Below, piece by piece: positions 9,147-17,686 of a stretch of 64,000 bases of DNA (the first letter of the stretch is position 1; the number at the start of each line of letters is the position of its first letter). Made by a program: the position numbers and the translations under genes. The notes below the pieces were generated by a model that saw only the letters and a list, made by a program, of their open reading frames with translations, had not been told where the DNA came from and did no database searches. The stretch is from Nodosilinea sp. FACHB-141 (GTDB lineage: Bacteria; Cyanobacteriota; Cyanobacteriia; Phormidesmidales; Phormidesmidaceae), in the NCBI RefSeq assembly GCF_014696135.1, contig NZ_JACJPP010000012.1, positions 62,001 through 126,000 of the forward strand. The letters run 5' to 3'.

Positions 9147-10283
9147 ATGGTCGCGGCAGACACTATAGCCGAGGTTTGGTTGTCCCGTTTGCGGGAGGAC
9201 TTTCCCAATCAGCCCCAGTCGGTTTGCCAAAGCGTTGTCAGCTGGCTGTTAGGAGAATCGCCAGAGCGGTTAGCTACCCTAGCTGATGCTGACCTCAAGA
9301 TCGCTCGTCAGGCGATTGAGTATCGCTACCGCATTCTGCAGCAGCGCTATTGGGATGTGAGCCCAGAGCAGGGCTATCAGCGGCTGATCAAGCGGCTCAG
9401 CAGCCTGTTCTTAATTCGCAACAAGATTAAAACTTGGATCTCGCTCAGCCGCGATCGCCGCCGCACCGTGGTTGATGTGATCCAGGAAGTGATTCAGGAG
9501 ATGATGCGCAGCGATCGCCACTTAGCCCAGCAGCTCAAGTGGATCTCAACCTGCACCCAAAACTCACGGCTGCGCAATCTGCTGATGTTGGCCAGCATTG
9601 AGGAATACTGCCTGCGCCCCATTCGCAACCAGCCCCTCATCATTTATCGCTTCGTTAACTATCTGCACCGCAGTCAAAAGGGCGGCATGACTCAGGTGCC
9701 CACTGGAGAACTAATTCGCCTAGTCTCTGACGAAATTGCCCCCAACGACAGTGAAGACTCGCTCAGCCTGCTCGATGTAGAGGCTTGGAACCAGTACCAG
9801 GACGAGCAAACCGAACTGGAGCAGCAGAGTATGCGCCAGCAGGTCAAAAACTCCTTTGTCAACTACCTCAGCCGTAACCTAGATGACACGGCGGCTCGAT
9901 GGCTAGAGCTACACCTCAACGGTCTTTCCCAAGAGCAGATTGCCCAGGCGCTCGGTATGCCTGTGCAGCAGGTCTATCGGCTGCGCGAAAAGATTAGTTA
10001 CCACGCAATTCGAATTTTCGCTCTACGAGAGCAGCCGGCCATGGTGCTCGGCTGGCTAAAAACCTCGCTGCAAGAGCATAACTTTGGTCTCACCCCGGCC
10101 CAATGGGAAGGCTTTTGGCAAGATCTCTCCCCAGAAGAACAGGCAATTTTGACAGCCTATAAATCTGAGCATCCCCCCGACGATTTAGCCCGCCGTCTAG
10201 GGCTCAAAAGTCGGCAAATTCAGGCTCAGTGGGTGCAGCTTTACCTGCGTGCCCAGGAGTTGCGCACCCAGACAGAAGGGTAG
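9147..10283 (+). CDS. HetZ-related protein (probable HetZ-related 2 family)
   Basis: 378 residues, soluble and mostly helical. It resembles conserved cyanobacterial proteins annotated as HetZ-related: RYRILQQRYW, an RNKIKTWISLSRDRRRTVVD stretch in the first third, NQPLIIYRFVNYL in the middle, and two helix-turn-helix-like segments, LSQEQIAQALGMPVQQVYRLREK (residues ~252-274) and LARRLGLKSRQIQAQW (~345-360), resembling sigma-70 region 4. A DNA-binding or transcriptional role is inferred. In heterocyst formers HetZ takes part in commitment to differentiation, but relatives occur in strains without heterocysts. A tight ribosome site (GGAAAGGA) precedes the ATG. The family call is from memory of sequence style, not a search. 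Confidence 0.55.
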   Translation: MVAADTIAEVWLSRLREDFPNQPQSVCQSVVSWLLGESPERLATLADADLKIARQAIEYRYRILQQRYWDVSPEQGYQRLIKRLSSLFLIRNKIKTWISLSRDRRRTVVDVIQEVIQEMMRSDRHLAQQLKWISTCTQNSRLRNLLMLASIEEYCLRPIRNQPLIIYRFVNYLHRSQKGGMTQVPTGELIRLVSDEIAPNDSEDSLSLLDVEAWNQYQDEQTELEQQSMRQQVKNSFVNYLSRNLDDTAARWLELHLNGLSQEQIAQALGMPVQQVYRLREKISYHAIRIFALREQPAMVLGWLKTSLQEHNFGLTPAQWEGFWQDLSPEEQAILTAYKSEHPPDDLARRLGLKSRQIQAQWVQLYLRAQELRTQTEG

Positions 10284-10309
10284 GATAGTTTTTCCTATAA
10301 CTGCGATGA

Positions 10310-11188
10310 TTAACGACTGACCCTAAAGGGCCATCGCTTTGGGCCCATCAGCACCCCATGACGGGGGCTAAACAAAAACGCTAAGGCAAACAACGTCGAT
10401 ACCACCATCACAATGGCCGGGCCGGAGGGCAGGTTGAGGTAATAGCTCAGGTACATGCCGCTGACGCTCGAAAATACCCCTACCCCTGCGCCCAGCAGCA
10501 TTACCTGGTGCAAACGGGGTACCAGCAGGTAGGCGGTGGCTCCTGGCGCAATCAGCAGCGAAAGCACCAGAATCACCCCCACCACCTTCATGCTAGCCAC
10601 AACGGTGAGGGCAATCAGCACCATTAGCCCGGCGTGGAGCAGCCCCGTAGGCAGGCCGCTGGCCTTGGCTCCGAGGGGGTCAAAGCTATAGAACAGTAGC
10701 TCTTTGTAGAGCAGAACCACGACCAGGAGCACTAAGGCGGCAATAATGGCCGTATCGCGCACTTCTCCGGCCGTTACGCCCAAAATGTTGCCAAAGAGAA
10801 AGTGGTTAAGGTCAATCTTGTTGTCTTTTTGGATAGTGGTGATTAGCGTTATGCCCAGGGCAAAAAAGGCCGAAAAGACAAGTCCCATAGCGGCGTCTTC
10901 TTTGATGGGCGATCGCGTGTGAATCCAGCCAATTATCACGGTGCTGAGTACCCCAGCGATAAAGGCACCGATAAAAATATTGACGCCTAGCAAGAATGCG
11001 ATCGCCAGCCCCGGCAGTACCGAGTGGCTAATGGCGTCGCCCAGCAGAGCCAATCGCTGCACCATCAGGTAGCTGCCTACCACTGAGCAAATGATCCCCA
11101 CCATGATCGCCACCGCTAGGGATCGCTGCATAAAGGCGTACTGCAATGGCTCAGTCAGCCCGTTCAGCAATGCCAGATCAGGCGACAT
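10310..11188 (-). CDS. Metal ABC transporter permease (Mn/Zn type)
   Basis: About 292 residues with eight or nine hydrophobic segments; ABC-3 family permease of manganese/zinc importers (MntB/ZnuB). The early segment GSYLMVQRLALLGDAISHSVLPG and the later motif LILSLLIAPGATAYLL-like region are typical, the cytoplasmic loop near GDAISH contacting the ATPase. The ATG at 11188 overlaps the end of the ATPase gene; a TTG two codons earlier is an alternative. Overlap and strand place it in one transcript with the ATPase gene, while the solute-binding protein gene is divergent. Confidence 0.9.
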   Translation of the reverse strand: MSPDLALLNGLTEPLQYAFMQRSLAVAIMVGIICSVVGSYLMVQRLALLGDAISHSVLPGLAIAFLLGVNIFIGAFIAGVLSTVIIGWIHTRSPIKEDAAMGLVFSAFFALGITLITTIQKDNKIDLNHFLFGNILGVTAGEVRDTAIIAALVLLVVVLLYKELLFYSFDPLGAKASGLPTGLLHAGLMVLIALTVVASMKVVGVILVLSLLIAPGATAYLLVPRLHQVMLLGAGVGVFSSVSGMYLSYYLNLPSGPAIVMVVSTLFALAFLFSPRHGVLMGPKRWPFRVSR

Positions 11189-11918
11189 GGCCAAAGAAGC
11201 CTACGTGGCCGCCATAGGCTCGGGTCATGTTGTCGCGGGTGAGTACCCAGTCACGGGGGCCAGTGGCAATTAGTTCTTTGTTCAAAAGAATGAGCTGGTC
11301 AAAGTTCATAATCGACTCGCCCAGGTCGTGGTTTACGACCAGAACGATTTTGCCTGCGGCGGCCAGCTCGCGGAAAATTTTGTAAATCACATCCTCAGTC
11401 TTTTGATCGACTCCGACAAAGGGCTCGTCAAAGCAGAAGATGTCGGCTTCCTGAGCCAGAGCGCGAGCCAAAAACACTCGCTGCTGCTGCCCGCCAGAAA
11501 GAGCTCCAATGGGGCGATCACAAAACTCAGCCATACCCACCCGTTCTAGGGCTTCTTTGGCAATTTGGTGGCTAATGGTCGAAAACCGCTTAAACCAGCC
11601 GGTTTTTTGCACCCGGCCCATCATCACTACGTCCCATACGGTGGCGGGAAACGTCCAGTCGATCTGCGATCGCTGGGGCACGTAAGCTACCCGATCGAGC
11701 TGGTGAGCCAAGGTGTCCTCGCCATAGGTGACGCGTCCAGTAACCAATGGCATCAGCCCTAGCATGGCTTTGATCAGTGTGCTTTTGCCCGCACCGTTGG
11801 GGCCAAAGACGCCCACCAGCTTGCCGGGGCGCAGGGTGAGGTTGATGTTGCGCAGGGCCTGCACATCGCGGTAGTTGACGCTTAGGTGATCGATGGTGAT
11901 GTAAGGAGCAGGAGCCAT
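11178..11918 (-). CDS. Metal ABC transporter ATP-binding protein (Mn/Zn type)
   Basis: 246 residues with all ABC ATPase motifs: Walker A GPNGAGKST, Q-loop YVPQRSQIDW, signature LSGGQQQRVFLARAL, Walker B DIFCFDEPF and the switch His in VVNHDLG. PQRSQIDWTFP after Walker A is typical of manganese/zinc/iron chelate importers. The ATG at 11918 is preferred: an upstream in-frame extension of 36 residues overlaps the divergent promoter repeats and reads like non-coding sequence. It overlaps the permease gene by about 11 bases (translational coupling). Likely controlled together with the divergent binding protein through the shared 102-bp spacer. Confidence 0.92.
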   Translation of the reverse strand: MAPAPYITIDHLSVNYRDVQALRNINLTLRPGKLVGVFGPNGAGKSTLIKAMLGLMPLVTGRVTYGEDTLAHQLDRVAYVPQRSQIDWTFPATVWDVVMMGRVQKTGWFKRFSTISHQIAKEALERVGMAEFCDRPIGALSGGQQQRVFLARALAQEADIFCFDEPFVGVDQKTEDVIYKIFRELAAAGKIVLVVNHDLGESIMNFDQLILLNKELIATGPRDWVLTRDNMTRAYGGHVGFFGHVA

Positions 11919-11958
11919 GATGGTATCTCTAACGCAGGGGTGAGGAGCTGCAATCTCA

Positions 11959-12012
11959 AAAATGAAATGATTATGAAATGTATTGTATCTTGAAAATGAA
12001 ATGATTATGAAA
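11959..12012. promoter_or_regulatory. Duplicated operator-like repeat in the metal transporter divergent promoter
   Basis: Two identical 20-base copies of AAAATGAAATGATTATGAAA (11959-11978 and 11993-12012), start-to-start spacing 34 bp, fill most of the spacer between the divergent transport genes. The core TGAAATGATTATGA resembles Fur-superfamily (Zur/Mur) boxes of the TGA-AAT-N-ATT-TCA type with mismatches. The second copy ends eight bases before the binding-protein ATG, a position suited to repression. Confidence 0.6.
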
Positions 12013-12020
12013 AGTAGCTT

Positions 12021-12992
12021 ATGCAACGCGTGAATCTGTATCCACGGTATGGAAGAACCGCTGCTGCGGTATTGCTCCTAGGGCTGGGATTGATAAGCTG
12101 TGACTCTGCTCAACAGTCAGAACTTGCATCCGGTGAAGCCGACGATTCGCGTCCTGCCGTGGTGGCTACCAGCACCCTGATTGCTGACTGGGTAGCCGAA
12201 GTGGGTGGCGATCAAGTTGCCCTGACCAGCATTTTGCAGCCTGGTGCTGACCCTCACGTCTATGAACCTGTACCTGCCGACACTATTGCCTTTGAAGATG
12301 CTGACCTAATTTTCTACAACGGCTATAACCTAGAGCCCAACCTGGTGCGACTGCTCAATGCGGCCGGAGTAGATGCCCAGCGAGTAGCCGTAGGTGAGGT
12401 GGTACCGCCCCTAGATTTGCAAAAAGGGACGACCACCGTACCCGATCCCCATGTGTGGGGCGATGTGAGCAACGTGGTGCCTATGGTCGAAACAATTCGG
12501 GATCAGCTGATTGAGCTAGCCCCCAACCAGGCAGAATTGTTTACTGCTAACGCCGCTGCATACATTGCTGAACTTGAGCAGCTCCACGGCTGGGTCAAGA
12601 TTCAAACGGCTACCATTCCCCCAACGCAGCGGCAATTGGTCACGACCCACGATGCTTTTCAGTACTATGCCAACGCCTACGGTCTCACGGTAGCGGGCAC
12701 CCTAATTGGTCTTAGTACCGAGGAGCAACCCAGCGCTCGCACCGTGCAGCAGCTGGTTGCGTCCATCCAGGGGTTGGGAGTACCCGCTATCTTTGCCGAA
12801 ACCACCATTAACCCCCAGCTCATTACCACCGTGGCCAACGAATCTAGGGTAGACCTGGCACCCCAACCTCTCTACTCCGACTCTATTGGTGCTCCTGGTA
12901 GCGACGGGGATAGCTACCTCAAAATGGTGGTGGCCAATACGCGATCGATCGTTGAAAACCTAGGCGGCACAGTGACAGAAGCTCCCTTTTGA
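12021..12992 (+). CDS. Metal ABC transporter substrate-binding lipoprotein (cluster A-I)
   Basis: 323 residues. A signal peptide ends in the lipobox LISC with Cys27, so the mature protein is a periplasmic lipoprotein. Likely metal ligands are His in GADPHVYEP, His in PDPHVWGDV, Glu in IFAETTINPQ and Asp in YSDSIGAPGSDGDSYL. A His-His-Glu-Asp set is the PsaA/MntC pattern and argues for manganese (or iron) over zinc; the long His-rich loop of ZnuA proteins is absent. The gene is divergent from its ATPase and permease, unlike the single mntCAB operon of Synechocystis. ATG 12021 has no clear Shine-Dalgarno sequence. The metal is inferred. Confidence 0.85.
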   Translation: MQRVNLYPRYGRTAAAVLLLGLGLISCDSAQQSELASGEADDSRPAVVATSTLIADWVAEVGGDQVALTSILQPGADPHVYEPVPADTIAFEDADLIFYNGYNLEPNLVRLLNAAGVDAQRVAVGEVVPPLDLQKGTTTVPDPHVWGDVSNVVPMVETIRDQLIELAPNQAELFTANAAAYIAELEQLHGWVKIQTATIPPTQRQLVTTHDAFQYYANAYGLTVAGTLIGLSTEEQPSARTVQQLVASIQGLGVPAIFAETTINPQLITTVANESRVDLAPQPLYSDSIGAPGSDGDSYLKMVVANTRSIVENLGGTVTEAPF

Positions 12993-13004
12993 GAAATCGC
13001 CCTG

Positions 13005-14867
13005 CTATGGCGTAGCAGCGGCACTGGGTGGTACCCCTTCAAGCACCACCAGCGCTTCGATTACCTTCTTAACCAGAGGAGCAGCGACCGTTGAGCCATA
13101 GGCATCGTCTCCCTGGGGTTCGTCGATAACGGCCAGCACCACGTATTGGGGTGACTCGATGGGCAAAATGCCTACAAAGCTGGTGACTCGGCCTCGGCCA
13201 TAGCCCCCCGATACGGTCGCCTTTTGGGCCGTACCGGTTTTGCCCCCGATGCGGTAGCCAGATAACTTGGCGGCATCGCCAGTGCCTTCGCTGACGACGG
13301 CCTCCATCATGGTGAGCACCTGCTGGGTGGTTTGGGGCGAAAAGACGGTCTCAGGCTGGGGACGATCTGGCGTCCATACCTCGTTGTCACCTTCAGTAAC
13401 CATACCGCTGACTACGTGGGGGGTAACCAGTTTACCGCCGTTGGCCAGGGTGCCAAGCAGTTGCACCATCTTGATAGGTGACAGCGAAAAGCCTTGGCCA
13501 AAGGCCGTGGTGGCTGACTCGACTCGACTGCGAACAAACTGCTCGCGGTCTTTCATCTGAGCAGTGGCTTCTGCGGGTAAATCTATGCCGGTGGGTTGGT
13601 CGAGGCTGAGTCGCTGCAGCCAGGTAAAGTAGTCGGCGGCGGGCATCTTCTGCATGATTCGCACCATGCCCACGTTGCTGGAGTACTTCAGCACGTCAGT
13701 GATGGAAATCGGCCCGCGACCACCAGCGGTGGCGTAGTCGTGGTTTCTGATCTTCCATTCGCCAAACTGCATTTGACCACTGTCGTTAACGAATTCGTCG
13801 GGGCTGATTAGTCCAGCTTCTAAAGCGATCGCAATGTTGATTGGTTTGAAGGTAGAGCCGGGTTCATAGAGATCGCTCACAGCCCAGGTCTTGAGAGCTT
13901 CGGGGTCGGTTTTGAAATACTGGTTGGGGTCGTAGGTAGGCACACTTGCCAGGGCAAGCATTTCACCTGTTTGGGCCTCCATGACCATGACCGTGCCGCG
14001 TTTGGCGTTATGGCGATCGACCACCGCCTGTAGCTCCTGCTGGGCAGTCCGTTGCAGCCGACTGTCGAGGGTAAGACGCAGGCTGGCAGTGCTGTCTAGC
14101 TCCGAGTCAACGGTGCTGCTTTCAGTATCAAGCTGATCTGCAGGGCTAGCAGCGGTAACCTCTGCGGTGGCACCAGGCGCTGGCGGCCCATAGATTTCTA
14201 ACGGAGTTTCTGTCTCAGCTGGAGATTCCTTTTCAGTCGGTGTCAGAGCCAGCTGATCCTGATAGGCAATTTCTAAACCCGCCTGGGGCTGTCCGTCAAA
14301 ATTGACAAAGCCAACGATGGGGGCAAACAGTTGCTGCTGCGGATAAAAGCGCTGCTGCTGCGGATTAAATTCGAGACCGTCAAGGCGCAGGGCGCGCAGG
14401 CGATCGACCGTCGCTTCGGGTAATCCGTCGGCTAGCCGAATGCCGGTAGGCTGCTGGCTAAACTGATTAATTAGATCAGATTCTGGGCTTTCTAGCAGCG
14501 GGCTTAGGGTCGCTGCCATCTCTGGAATCGATAGATCAAAAAGCTGAGGATGGGCATAGAGCGTATAGACCACGCGATCGACGGCGATCACATTGCCCTG
14601 CCGATCGACAATGGAGTGTCGCACCTGCCGCTGCACTGGCGATGTGAGGCGCTGCTGCTGGGCCAAACTAGATAGGCTGTCGCCCTGGACTAACTGTAGC
14701 CAGGCTAATCGCCCGGCGATCGCGACCAGCGACAGCACCAGCAACCCCCACACCAGCAGGATTCTGACCCGGTTAGCTGCTGGGTTGAAGGGAACCACCG
14801 CCGGTGGGCGAGGCTGAGGCTGTTTGCGGCGACGGCGACGACGGGTAGAGTAGGCAGAGCTAGCCAT
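13005..14867 (-). CDS. Class B penicillin-binding protein (FtsI/PBP2 type transpeptidase)
   Basis: 620-residue division- or elongation-type peptidoglycan transpeptidase. A basic cytosolic tail (residues 1-33) is followed by one membrane anchor (~34-54), a PBP dimer domain containing RQVRHSIVDRQGNVIA, a low-complexity Thr/Ser/Glu-rich insert (~205-262), and the transpeptidase domain with active-site S337-T-F-K, SSN at ~395-397 and KTGTAQ. All three penicillin-binding motifs are intact. It is convergent with the metal-binding protein gene and lies 33 bp downstream of an FtsL-like gene on the same strand, which favours the septal (FtsI) role. Confidence 0.92.
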   Translation of the reverse strand: MASSAYSTRRRRRRKQPQPRPPAVVPFNPAANRVRILLVWGLLVLSLVAIAGRLAWLQLVQGDSLSSLAQQQRLTSPVQRQVRHSIVDRQGNVIAVDRVVYTLYAHPQLFDLSIPEMAATLSPLLESPESDLINQFSQQPTGIRLADGLPEATVDRLRALRLDGLEFNPQQQRFYPQQQLFAPIVGFVNFDGQPQAGLEIAYQDQLALTPTEKESPAETETPLEIYGPPAPGATAEVTAASPADQLDTESSTVDSELDSTASLRLTLDSRLQRTAQQELQAVVDRHNAKRGTVMVMEAQTGEMLALASVPTYDPNQYFKTDPEALKTWAVSDLYEPGSTFKPINIAIALEAGLISPDEFVNDSGQMQFGEWKIRNHDYATAGGRGPISITDVLKYSSNVGMVRIMQKMPAADYFTWLQRLSLDQPTGIDLPAEATAQMKDREQFVRSRVESATTAFGQGFSLSPIKMVQLLGTLANGGKLVTPHVVSGMVTEGDNEVWTPDRPQPETVFSPQTTQQVLTMMEAVVSEGTGDAAKLSGYRIGGKTGTAQKATVSGGYGRGRVTSFVGILPIESPQYVVLAVIDEPQGDDAYGSTVAAPLVKKVIEALVVLEGVPPSAAATP

Positions 14868-14900
14868 GGGTGCAACGCGGGTAAACGGTGAGGCTAGGGC

Positions 14901-15428
14901 CTAGTAACCTAAAGGGACATCCACCTTGGGTAACGCCAATCGTCCCATCAGCGATGTTGGTACGGGAGCCGGCATCGCCACAGCAGCCTGTGACGCCGGC
15001 TTGAGAAAGATGACGCTGCCCGGCTGAGGTGGCTGAAACCCCATTTCACTCCCCTCTACCTGCTGGGCTAAATGATTTTTAAGCACCTCATTGGCGGTGG
15101 TGAGCTGCTGCTCGTTGCGCTGCAGGCGATTGAGCTGCTGACTGGCCTGATTGAGCTGGCGATTGACATAAACTGACGTGCCATAGCTCACCAAAGTCAG
15201 CGCTACTAAAGACGCGGTCAGCGCTGACGATACCAAGTGCAGCTGGGCCAATCGCCGCACCGCTGGGCTCGGAGAATTTAAGCCTGGGGCCTGGGGCAGA
15301 ACTACGGGCGCAGAAACCCCTGGCCTAATTTCTGCTGGTCGAGTGGCGGAGCCTTGGACATGTGCTGTCGCTGCCCTAGGCCGAGACGGCACCGGACGGG
15401 GCACATAGGATTTCAGCGCAGCGGACAT
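14901..15428 (-). CDS. FtsL-like bitopic membrane protein
   Basis: 175 residues with an FtsL-like layout: a Pro-rich cytosolic N-terminus (residues 1-65), one transmembrane helix (~70-90), then a periplasmic Gln/Leu/Asn heptad region (RQLNQASQQLNRLQRNEQQL in ~95-125) typical of a short coiled coil, and a Pro-rich tail. Sequence identity to FtsL cannot be judged by eye, but FtsL is known mainly by topology and by its position before ftsI. Here it immediately precedes the penicillin-binding protein on the same strand. A divisome scaffold role is an inference. Confidence 0.6.
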   Translation of the reverse strand: MSAALKSYVPRPVPSRPRAATAHVQGSATRPAEIRPGVSAPVVLPQAPGLNSPSPAVRRLAQLHLVSSALTASLVALTLVSYGTSVYVNRQLNQASQQLNRLQRNEQQLTTANEVLKNHLAQQVEGSEMGFQPPQPGSVIFLKPASQAAVAMPAPVPTSLMGRLALPKVDVPLGY

Positions 15429-15512
15429 AGATGACCCACACCAGTAATGAAACTGAAGTCAGGATACTGCATTCTGAAAAATTTGATCTATTAACCAGCA
15501 AAATGAATGAGT

Positions 15513-15588
15513 CATTTAAGGGCTGGAGTTTAAGGTCCAAAAAGTAGGATCGTTCTCTAAATCTTGACCCTTTCTACAGCCCTAAATG
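15513..15588. other. Long-armed inverted repeat downstream of ilvB
   Basis: CATTTAAGGGCT (15513-15524) pairs with AGCCCTAAATG (15578-15588) with one bulged A. An internal AAGGTC / GACCCTT pairing is also possible. It lies between the end of ilvB and the FtsL-like gene; five T residues follow on the plus strand. It could be a terminator-like or structured 3' element. Confidence 0.4.
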
Positions 15589-15601
15589 ATGTTTTTATGC
15601 T

Positions 15602-17491
15602 CTATAGCTTTGTGCCGCACTCCGAGCAGAAGTTGCTGGTTGAGACATTTTGGTGCCCACAGCTAACACAGGGTGTCAGACCTGTACTACTGCCAGTGCC
15701 ATGTACCTCAGGTAGACCGATCATTTGGTGATTGCCTTTGCCAGGGGCCACCATGGGGTAGCAGTTTTCGTTGCGGCGCACGCGCACGTCAAGCAGTACG
15801 GGGCCGTCGTGGGCCAGCATCGCCGCCACGGTTGGGGTGAGCTGGTCGCGATCGCGCACCACCATGCCCTTGATGCCATAGGCTTGGGCTAGCACCTCAA
15901 AGTTGGGCATGCCCACTTCCATATTAGAAGAGGAGTAACGCTCGCCGTGGAAGGCCTGCTGCCACTGGCGCACCATGCCCTGCCAGCCGTTGTTCACAAT
16001 CACCGTTTTGACTGGAATGTTGTACTGAGCCAGGGTACCTAGCTCTTGCAAGTTCATCTGGAAGCTGGCGTCGCCGCTGATGCAGATCACCGTTTCGTTG
16101 GGCAGCGCCACCTGTACTCCCATGGCGGCGGGCATGCCGAAGCCCATGGTGCCTAGTCCCGCGCTTGACACCCACTGGCGGGGGCCATTCTTGAGGAACT
16201 GAGCTGACCACATCTGGTGCTGCCCGACATCGGTGGTGAAGTAGGCGTGGGGAGCCTGAATGGCCAGCTCGTGGATCACTTCCTGGGGAGACAGCTCGTC
16301 GGGATAGGTGGGTACGACCAAGGGATAGTCGCGCTTCCAACGATCGATGCGATCGCGCCAGGCCGCCGTTTGGTTGGGGGGCGGCAGCTGATTCTCTTCC
16401 TCTAGACGGCTGAGCATGGTGGTCAGTACGTGCTTCACATCGCCCACGATAGGCACCTGGGGAGCGCGATTTTTGCCCACCTCAGCTGGGTCAATATCAA
16501 TATGGATGACCTGGGCGCGGGAGGCAAACTCGTCTAGCTTGCCGGTAACACGATCGTCAAAGCGAGCGCCAACGGCAATCAGCAGATCGCATTCGCTGAC
16601 GGCAAAGTTGGCGTAGGCAGTGCCGTGCATGCCAAGCATGCCAAGGGCTAAGGGGTGATGCTCATCAAAGGCGCCCTTGCCCATCAGCGTAGTAGTCACG
16701 GGAATTTGAAAATATTCTGCCAGGCGGCGAATTTCGGCATGGGCGCCAGCAGTAATGGCACCACCGCCCACGTAGAGCAGGGGGCGCTCACTCTGGCGCA
16801 GGAGGCGCAAAGCCGGATTGACCTGGCGGGGGTTGCCCCTAACGGTAGGTTTGTAACCGGGCAGACTCACCTGGCCGGGCTCCACAGGCACGTAGTCGAA
16901 TTCTGCTAGACCGATATCTTTAGGAATGTCGATCAGTACCGGACCGGGGCGACCGGTCTGGGCAATGTAAAAGGCCTCCGCCACCATGCGCGGAATCTGC
17001 TCAGGGGTGCGAGCGACGTAGGAATGCTTGACCAAGGGCAGCGTAATGCCGAAGATATCGGTCTCTTGAAAGGCGTCGCTGCCGATCGCATGGCTGGGCA
17101 CCTGTCCCGTAATTACCACCATGGGAATCGAGTCCATTTGGGCGGTGGCAATGCCGGTCACCAGGTTGGTGGCTCCAGGGCCAGAGGTGCCAAAGCAAAC
17201 GCCCACTTTCCCCGTGGCGCGGGCATAGCCATCAGCGGCATGGGCTCCGCCCTGCTCATGGCGCACTAAAATATGACTGATCCCCCCGGCGGCTTCGGCG
17301 CGGTACAGCTCGTCATAGATTGGCAAGATAGCCCCACCCGGATAGCCAAAAATATGTTCTACCCCGTGCCGTCTGAGACTATCGATCAGGGCAAAAGCGC
17401 CAGAAGCGCGGCGCACAAGAACACTATTAGGAGCGGCAATGGGAGTTGTCATAGCGGCGGGTGCTTGAGTTGGGCTAGGGCTAGGTTGCAT
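15602..17491 (-). CDS. ilvB: Acetolactate synthase large subunit with C-terminal zinc ribbon
   Basis: 629-residue thiamine-diphosphate enzyme condensing two pyruvates (or pyruvate with 2-ketobutyrate) in branched-chain amino-acid synthesis. It has the N-terminal PYR domain with [13 protein letters not shown] and the catalytic Glu in VRHEQGG, a central FAD/transhydrogenase-like domain, and a C-terminal PP domain with [12 protein letters not shown] and [13 protein letters not shown]. Unusually, after the normal end (~residue 595) a tail carries C608-x2-C611-x10-C622-x2-C625, a zinc-ribbon signature. The first ATG has no obvious ribosome site; ATG at 17452 is an alternative. The small subunit gene is not nearby. 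Confidence 0.93.
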   Translation of the reverse strand: MQPSPSPTQAPAAMTTPIAAPNSVLVRRASGAFALIDSLRRHGVEHIFGYPGGAILPIYDELYRAEAAGGISHILVRHEQGGAHAADGYARATGKVGVCFGTSGPGATNLVTGIATAQMDSIPMVVITGQVPSHAIGSDAFQETDIFGITLPLVKHSYVARTPEQIPRMVAEAFYIAQTGRPGPVLIDIPKDIGLAEFDYVPVEPGQVSLPGYKPTVRGNPRQVNPALRLLRQSERPLLYVGGGAITAGAHAEIRRLAEYFQIPVTTTLMGKGAFDEHHPLALGMLGMHGTAYANFAVSECDLLIAVGARFDDRVTGKLDEFASRAQVIHIDIDPAEVGKNRAPQVPIVGDVKHVLTTMLSRLEEENQLPPPNQTAAWRDRIDRWKRDYPLVVPTYPDELSPQEVIHELAIQAPHAYFTTDVGQHQMWSAQFLKNGPRQWVSSAGLGTMGFGMPAAMGVQVALPNETVICISGDASFQMNLQELGTLAQYNIPVKTVIVNNGWQGMVRQWQQAFHGERYSSSNMEVGMPNFEVLAQAYGIKGMVVRDRDQLTPTVAAMLAHDGPVLLDVRVRRNENCYPMVAPGKGNHQMIGLPEVHGTGSSTGLTPCVSCGHQNVSTSNFCSECGTKL

Positions 17492-17642
17492 TAGTTAAGA
17501 AGAAAATAAAGTCAGAACATTTTCTCCCTCAGGCCACACGGGCAGTGAATAGGCTCACCGCCGCTGCTTTACAGGAATTGTGGTGCTAAATGCTGTTAAA
17601 TGAAGAACATTTCCTCATTATCCTCATCATATTAGCAGCAGA

Positions 17643-17661
17643 GGCTAGGGTCATCCTAGCC
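17643..17661. other. Short perfect hairpin upstream of ilvB
   Basis: GGCTAGG (17643-17649) and CCTAGCC (17655-17661) with a five-base loop, lying between the end of the leftward 17687 gene and ilvB. No U-run follows, so it is at best a weak terminator or mRNA-processing stem. Confidence 0.35.
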
Positions 17662-17686
17662 GCAGGGCTTAGTTTGGGCCGTCTGG

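Noticed and set aside
12021-12992. Zinc-specific ZnuA assignment for the binding protein
   Set aside because: The His-His-Glu-Asp ligand set and the missing His-rich loop fit manganese-type proteins better; metal kept open.
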